From: Blastomussa wellsi
Taxonomy: Eukaryota > Cnidaria > Anthozoa > Scleractinia > Plerogyridae
Assembly (NCBI GenBank): GCA_947652115.1
Contig: OX393569.1
Span: forward strand, 12,835,860 to 12,899,859
Direction of reading: 5' to 3'
Length of the DNA stretch: 64,000 nucleotides
The position numbers and the translations under genes were made by a program. The notes beneath the pieces were generated by a model. The model saw only the letters and a program-made list of their open reading frames with translations. It did no database searches and was not told where the DNA came from. Positions 59,701 to 64,000 of this stretch are shown in pieces. The stretch's first letter is position 1. Each line of letters starts with the position of its first letter.

Positions 59701-62418
59701 AATAACGTGGCCCCACCATAGGAAAAGCTTCATTTTAAATTAGCTCTCGGATTTGGCAACGCCAGTTTTCCCTCCCAGTTTCTCAGGTTATAATTAGAGT
59801 AAAACGGAGTGAGAGTATATTGAAGATAACCCAGAGCAAGTCTATTCAAAGTTTTTTGTACATCATTAAGGCTTTAAGGGTTTCTTTTGTCATATTGATA
59901 GCCTCCCCCAATTAAGAGTAGTTAGCAGGTGGTACGAGTTCGTGTCAAAAGGCACTCGGCCACGCTGCGGAGGCAGCGTGGCCGAGTGGTTAGGGCGCCG
60001 GACTTGAAATCCGGAGGTCACGGGTTCAAGTCCCGCTCTGACCACTTAGCTGGAGTTGTTTCTTGGTGGACCCTAGTTCAACTCCTCGGTCATGCTTGTA
60101 TATAGCCAACTGGTCCGCCTCCCGCCAGTTGGGATTTTCAAGCTTGTTATGTTTATTTGAAATATTTGTTTCCCTCAGTTTAAGTGGCATGTCTGAGAAT
60201 TAGCTTGATGTAGCTAAGTGCATGACCACTATAATCATTCATTTGACATTTGACATTTTTTTTTTTTGATCACTCTAGCAGGACGATTCTGCAATTTTTG
60301 GAGGTTATCACTCAAATAGGCAATCGGAATAAAGGGACGCACATGTTTGAGGGCACCTGTGTCTGAGGATACTGTTTTGCATAATTCTTCAGCGTGTTTG
60401 TACCAAGTAAGTTGAACATGTATGGTAACCCCCAAGGATTTGGTGTGTTCAACCCTCTTGATGATTTGATTGGCAATTCTTATTTCAGCATCTTCATTCT
60501 TGACATATAAACTCTGCCATGGCCCAATAATCATTAGCGCAATTTATGGGACTGTGGACACTGGGTACTCCCTGGGTAAGCAATGAGAGTGGGTGGCAAC
60601 AACACACCTTGCACTGGTAATTGGGTGGTTAATAATAATAACAATAATAATAATAATAATAATAATAATAACTTTATTTAAGTGTCAATGTATTTAGCAC
60701 TGCTGTGCTAATTGGGGACACTGTAAATACGTAAACAAATATTATAAATGAAACAGAAAGTTCTTAAAAATCCCAACTGGCAGGAGGCAGACCAGTTGGC
60801 TATTTACAAAGCGTGGAGGAGTTGAATTCAGGACCACCGAAGACAAATCTGTTTGAGCGGCAGGGAGGAGGACTCGAACCCGGGACCACCTGATTACAAG
60901 TCCAGCGCCCTGACCACTAGGCCACGCTTAGCGGACACGCCCTGTAAACTTAATGGAGCAGTTGGCGGACTGAAAGCCCAAAGCAGAAACTTGGTTTGTT
61001 GGCAGACACACCCATTGAATGAGTTGTGGTGAGTTCACCCAGAGAACAAAGCTCGCCGAGCTAGCTACTTGTAGACAGCTAAAGATACAGTGAGGTAAGA
61101 GACCCACCTAGCCTGATGCAGGCGATAGCTGAGTGGAAGGTGTGCTCCCAGGCCAGTAGTCCAAGTTTATTATAGGGAGGGTAGGGGAGGGAAAGCATAT
61201 ACCCTTGCAAATAAAATCAATCACTTGTAAGGCATGCAACTAATAAAGAGACTGGTATCGAATAACATGTATTTCTGAGACATACAAAGAGGTGGTGTAC
61301 ATAAAATAATTATAAAATAATAAATAATTGACACAAGCCTAAATTGTTGATAGAGTACAGAATTAATGTAGCTAATAGCATCCTTTGTTTGTCAATGTGT
61401 GGCTGTGGCTAAGAGATATTGATGGACAGCAAAACTAAGCTCTTGTGGTTAGCTATACTTGACAATGAATTTGCATTTTGTTTTCAAATACTGGTCTACA
61501 TGAATCTTATCAAAGGTTCGGTGATCTACTCTGTTACAGGTCAAAATTGTCTGCAGGTTGTTTTTTCAAACTAGCTGATTTTTTTGTAACCTAGGTTACA
61601 TTTTACTTTTATCTATAAAAGTCATCCATCCCTCCCCTCTCTTCCCTCTACCCCATACTCAACCTTCCTTCTCCCCCCTAACCTACATGATATTTTGCCC
61701 ATTGTTGGTTTGAGTCACATACATTCATACTGAGTATCCTATTCTCCATGACCTTAAAATCAGTAAACAGTGTTGGTAAAATCAGTATATTTCAAGGCCT
61801 ACCTAAGAAATACCCATACTAAGTAAACACTGGGCCTCAAATAAATGCTGGGGTCAAATAAGGCCAAGTTTTAAATAAATGCTGGGGGGTTGTCTAATTG
61901 CGAAATATGGTATACGAAATAAATTCAAATGACTACAAGTAGACAGCAAACTTCACCTGATTCCAACGGTGACTTTCACAACATTATCCAGGTGAATCCT
62001 AGCCCAGTCGTCAATACCATTAGACATGGTCGCACTAAACAGTGCTCTCTTAACATCTGGTTTGTCACACGCCTGGTATATTGTAGCTACCTATATCCAC
62101 AAAAATTAATGTTTATAACATAAATGACACAAGTGAATGTCTTGGTTTATTACCAGCTTGAATAATTAAGTATAAATAACTGAATACCATGGTGAAAAGG
62201 TATGCAAAATAGATTTGTGAAAATTTGCGTAGAAATTATTTTGCTCAAACCTGATTTGCCCTGTACTTCGTTTTGCCGATTACCACCTTGGGTTTGTGAA
62301 AAATGAGGCCAAAATAAATACCATTAATAACAATAGAACAAAACCAACCTGTTCTCTAAACCCATCTTTTCCCTCTTCAAACAATTTATCAGCTTCATCA
62401 AGGATCAGCCACTCTACA
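53661..62418 (-). CDS. DDX52: DDX52/ROK1: DEAD-box RNA helicase (gene span, 3' part; exons listed separately)
   Basis: Ten minus-strand exons join in consistent phase to about 283 codons ending at TAA (53663-53661). Seen: [20 protein letters not shown] (motif II), ALFSATMS (motif III), [38 protein letters not shown] (motif IV), [31 protein letters not shown] (motif V), [20 protein letters not shown] (motif VI) and [12 protein letters not shown], then a lysine-rich tail. V-E-x-E-L-L-F-V-G and the [10 protein letters not shown] pattern are specific to DDX52/Rok1. In yeast and human it acts in the nucleolus in early 18S rRNA processing. Human DDX52 has 599 residues; the N-terminal half with the P-loop lies beyond 64000. 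Convergent with HELLS. Confidence 0.95.
53826..54310 (+). repeat. ~40-bp minisatellite in the last DDX52 intron
   Basis: About 12 copies of ATGCCCAGGGATACGACGCT then ATACGCCACTGATGGGGGT, with a higher-order alternation (units with CCCGCGGATACGACG and units with CCAGGGATACGATAC), most regular at 53990-54150. It sits between the last two coding exons. Confidence 0.85.
54375..54467 (-). CDS. DDX52: DDX52 exon (basic C-terminal region)
   Basis: Acceptor TTTTGCAG, donor AAAGAG|GTAAGA on the minus strand. It reads [20 protein letters not shown] then [11 protein letters not shown]. Low conservation; the assignment rests on phase and splice sites. Confidence 0.8.
54908..55484. mobile_element. MITE family A, copy 2 (inverted relative to copy 1)
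   Basis: The ends AACCCATTGACACC and GGAGTCAATGGGT are inverted. The interior matches the reverse complement of 5044-5640 (TAGTCAGTTATAGGCTAAAT, TTTAGCTCGGGCAT, GATTCCTATTTTGGTCAAA). It lies in the DDX52 intron. Confidence 0.75.
55618..55689 (-). CDS. DDX52: DDX52 exon
   Basis: Acceptor TTCATGTAG, donor GCCAG|GTAAGC on the minus strand. It reads [20 protein letters not shown], the family-typical block after the helicase core. Confidence 0.93.
55841..55916 (-). CDS. DDX52: DDX52 exon (motif VI)
   Basis: Acceptor ATTTCCAG, donor CGCAG|GTATTA. It reads [20 protein letters not shown] then TNLR. It carries the arginine finger of the DEAD-box helicase. Confidence 0.95.
56220..56300 (+). repeat. 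Simple repeat (TTGATTGG-type)
   Basis: GATTGATTGGTTGATTGACT and variants (GGTTGGTCGGTCGGTTGATT); a diverged tetranucleotide array in a DDX52 intron. Confidence 0.8.
56468..56582 (-). CDS. DDX52: DDX52 exon (motif V)
   Basis: Acceptor TTAAACAG, donor GAATAG|GTATGA. It reads [20 protein letters not shown] then [19 protein letters not shown]. Confidence 0.97.
56831..56866 (-). CDS. DDX52: DDX52 36-nt microexon
   Basis: On the minus strand TTTTCAG, then 36 bases reading [12 protein letters not shown], then GTATAT. Human DDX52 has RDNTVHSFRAGK at the same place. Phase 0 on both sides joins DRTQAQ to IWVLIA, so no other exon is needed. Confidence 0.95.
57274..57396 (-). CDS. DDX52: DDX52 exon (motif IV)
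   Basis: Acceptor TTTCAACAG, donor GCACAG|GTAAGT, phase 0. It reads [20 protein letters not shown] then [20 protein letters not shown]. Confidence 0.97.
57841..57931 (-). CDS. DDX52: DDX52 exon (start of helicase C domain)
   Basis: Acceptor GTTTAAACAG, donor CAAAAG|GTAAGA. It reads [20 protein letters not shown] then [10 protein letters not shown], with V-E-Q-E-L-L-F-V-G shared with human DDX52. Confidence 0.97.
57932..59520. other. DDX52 intron, no gene seen
   Basis: The 4-kb intron (57932-61956) begins with AT-rich sequence without recognisable motifs. Longer open stretches on the minus strand at 58179-57775 simply overlap the exon. Confidence 0.4.
59530..60540 (-). mobile_element. CR1/L2-like LINE 3' fragment interrupted by a SINE
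   Basis: The minus strand reads [20 protein letters not shown] and [20 protein letters not shown] (RT thumb region) down to [12 protein letters not shown] at about 60270. Beyond the SINE it resumes with [44 protein letters not shown] and [16 protein letters not shown], stopping near 59600. It is in the DDX52 intron, sense to DDX52. Confidence 0.75.
59972..60260 (+). mobile_element. tRNA-headed SINE, copy 1
   Basis: The head resembles tRNA-Ser: A box GTGGCCGAGTGGTTAG, anticodon arm CCGGACTTGAAATCCGG (TGA) and B box GGGTTCAAGTCCC. The acceptor strands do not pair and there is no serine variable arm, so it is not a functional tRNA. The body contains CCAACTGGTCCGCCTCCCGC and GTTATGTTTATTTGAAATAT and ends in a T-run. 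Internal pol III promoter boxes look intact. Confidence 0.8.
60640..60940 (-). mobile_element. tRNA-headed SINE, copy 2, with (ATT)n tail
   Basis: The minus-strand head is GCGTGGCCTAGTGGTCAGGG, GGACTTGTAATCAGG (anticodon arm) and GGGTTCGAGTCC (B box). The body shares CCAACTGGTCTGCCTCCTGC and TTGGGATTTTTAAG with copy 1. The tail is an (ATT)n run at 60631-60670 on this strand. Confidence 0.8.
60941..61956. other. DDX52 intron, no gene seen
   Basis: Unique-looking sequence; a pyrimidine-rich block at 61620-61680. No coding motif was recognised. Confidence 0.4.
61957..62090 (-). CDS. DDX52: DDX52 exon (motif III, SAT)
   Basis: Acceptor GGATATAG, donor ATCAG|GTGAAG. It reads [20 protein letters not shown] then [20 protein letters not shown]. 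The SAT motif couples ATP hydrolysis to unwinding in this family. Confidence 0.97.
62349..62418 (-). CDS. DDX52: DDX52 exon (DEAD box)
   Basis: Acceptor TGTTGCAG, donor GAACAG|GTTGGT. It reads [20 protein letters not shown] then REQ. The box is DEAD, where human DDX52 has DESD. Earlier exons are not found up to 64000. Confidence 0.97.
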
Positions 62419-63600
62419 CTGCAACATAATTAATCAAAAAGCACTGTTGAATGTGATATTTAACAACAGGGATAAAAAATCTGAAATTATTTTTCCATCC
62501 TTTAACCATTATATGTTGTGGTTTATATTTTTCAAACCAGTTTGATTTTTAATTCTCATTGTCCCAATTATATTCATTATCAGTACCTGAAACAAGGAGG
62601 AAAATTAAACTTGTTTGAAAAATTTTAAATCAAGCCCAAAATAATTATTCCAAATGATGCTTCACAACTACTTTTTGTAACTTTCCAAGCCTCAAGATTC
62701 AATGAAAATGGCTATTTTCTCCATAAAAAGAGGCGCAACTGTTTTTTCCTTGAGTGAACTTCTGTGCTAACTGCCAAGTGTGATCAACCAGTTTTAGCAT
62801 TTAATTTGATCACTCAGGTTAAAGTGCCTGTGAAATGAAAAAACAAGTTATTGAAAAATAAGCTTATTTGAAAGGTTATCTGTAGCTACAACCAGTTGCA
62901 TAAGTAGTTGAGACATCCTACCTTAACGAGAGAAGACTCTTCACCGCGCTATTGCGCGTAATCTCTCTCCCCTCCTCCCCTTCCCAATGTTGCTAGCTAT
63001 GCAATATGACGTACAAAACTTAGATGGACAACATTGAAACGGGGAAAGGGGTGCAAAATGTTCTTCTCTGACAAACTGGCAATTTGCGAACCATAGAAGT
63101 AAGAAAAGCCTTTTTTGGCACTAACTGTCTCAACATTTTTGCAACTGGTTGTCTGATTTATGCAAGGCACAAAAAATATATTCTTCTCTTATATATTGAG
63201 GTGAAAATCACACCTGTCGAAGCTTTTCAGGGGAGCTTTTCAAAAGAAAAAGTTTTAGGGTAACATGTTGGCTATCTCAAAAATGGCCACGGAAAAACCT
63301 CTTTTTGGGGTGTATAGGATGACGTAACATCTACACAGTTCATTTACCCTGGGGAAGACATCAGCAAGTATGCTTGAGTTTCGAAATAAACACGTGTCAA
63401 TTAAAAATCCTTTTTGTTTGAAATTTGCTGTGGGTTCGAATTCTTGCGCAAAATTTCCAAATATTGTCAAACAACTGCATTTACGTATGAAAATGGCGCA
63501 CTACGTGTTCGTAAGATTAAAATGAGATAAAGTTCCTGGACGAAATTGCAATACAGACAATAACACCTATTGTAATTGCTCGCTACTTAAAGGAAATTCA
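62419..63600. other. DDX52 intron or flank, no exon found
   Basis: Contains short repeats and a pyrimidine-rich block at 62962-62985. No match to the upstream DDX52 motifs (P-loop, motif Ib) was seen on the minus strand. Confidence 0.4.
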
Positions 63601-63610
63601 ACTTTTCTAG

Positions 63611-64000
63611 AAATCATTTCTTGTAGTGATACAAGTCATTGGAAGAAAGGTTTTTACTCAGATCTTTTTCGGCAAGGTCTTGTTTGGATGGGTTGGAGCG
63701 GAAGATGCAGAATGCATTTTCTTGAACGACTTCCGCTGGTCGCAACAAGTTATACAATGGCATGATTTTCTTCTTATGCTTGAAGGTCAAGTAGTGCATC
63801 TCCCTGCACCCAAAACACACTACGCGAAAGACATTGTATTTGAAAAAGACACACCAATTTTCTGTACGGGAAAACAACCCTTTATTTACATTAAAAATGG
63901 AGTTATCGATCAGCGTGAAACAGAAATGATGCAAGGTGGAAAATCTTTCAATTTAATGTACAAATTGAACAAAACGATCAAAAGGAAATCCCGAAGTGTG
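63611..64000 (+). pseudogene. Partial ORF resembling a superfamily-3 (Rep-type) helicase, runs off the window
   Basis: An uninterrupted 130-codon frame runs to the window edge, preceded by a stop at 63608-63610. It contains VLFGWVGAEDAECIFLNDFR (a hydrophobic stretch ending in N-D, like a Walker B strand), WSQQVIQWHDFLLMLEGQVV, HLPAPKTHYAKDIVF, DTPIFCTGKQPFIYIKNGVI (like SF3 motif C) and DQRETEMMQGG. The block order fits SF3/Rep-type replication helicases found as repeated genes in cnidarian genomes; the P-loop would be upstream and is absent. No start codon fits, so this is a 5'-truncated copy in a DDX52 intron. The minus-strand ORF over the same bases is its shadow. Exact family uncertain. 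Confidence 0.5.

Noticed and set aside
59972..60046. Functional tRNA-Ser(TGA)
   Set aside because: The anticodon arm and B box look right, but the acceptor strands do not pair, the long serine variable arm is missing and a SINE body follows.
63614..63934. Minus-strand 106-codon ORF
   Set aside because: It is the antisense shadow of the plus-strand Rep-like frame, which has coherent motifs.

Overview
The window is animal genomic DNA: AT-rich, with short exons bounded by GT-AG introns and packed with decayed transposable elements. The mix of elements (Penelope-like elements carrying a GIY-YIG domain and hammerhead-like RNAs, DIRS-type elements, Crypton-type recombinase, Ty3/Gypsy, CR1/L2-like LINEs, tRNA-headed SINEs, TIR/MITE elements) suggests a cnidarian, most likely a stony coral or another anthozoan. 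That assignment is inference; no single feature proves it.

Two host genes can be assembled exon by exon with consistent splice phases. (1) HELLS/LSH, a SNF2-family chromatin remodelling ATPase on the + strand: 14 exons from 9892 to the stop at 48188-48190, about 732 codons. The N-terminal exons are not found and probably lie upstream. (2) DDX52/ROK1, a DEAD-box ribosome-biogenesis helicase on the - strand: 10 exons from 62418 down to the stop at 53661-53663. This covers the DEAD box and helicase C domain; the N-terminal half lies beyond the right edge. The two genes are convergent, with about 5.5 kb of repeats between their stop codons. A third, incomplete ORF at the right edge (63611-64000, +) looks like part of a superfamily-3-type Rep helicase.

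Layout: 1-5.0 kb is a decayed antisense Ty3/Gypsy element hit by a Penelope insertion and by a 2.1-kb TIR element that itself carries a Penelope copy. 5.0-9.9 kb is MITEs, inverted repeats and a minisatellite. 9.9-48.2 kb is HELLS, whose introns hold a nearly complete antisense Gypsy element with LTRs, three other Gypsy or LINE fragments, a Crypton-type recombinase ORF split by a TIR insertion, a Mutator-like element with a 9-bp target duplication inside a Gypsy integrase, a DIRS-type element with a Penelope tail insertion, a 1.7-kb fold-back element and a TTAA-flanked MITE. 48.2-53.7 kb is the intergenic space: DIRS remnants, a head-to-head Penelope pair and a 1.2-kb array of a 33-bp satellite. 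53.7-62.4 kb is DDX52, with an intronic minisatellite, a MITE, LINE and SINE copies.

The most interesting signal is the Penelope family. Seven copies share a 3' region that folds as a compact hammerhead-type RNA with almost no stem III, and the terminal ~38 bp of the same element appear to have seeded the 33-bp satellite array. HELLS and DDX52 have separate jobs (heterochromatin/DNA methylation versus pre-rRNA processing); nothing in the sequence shows that they work together.
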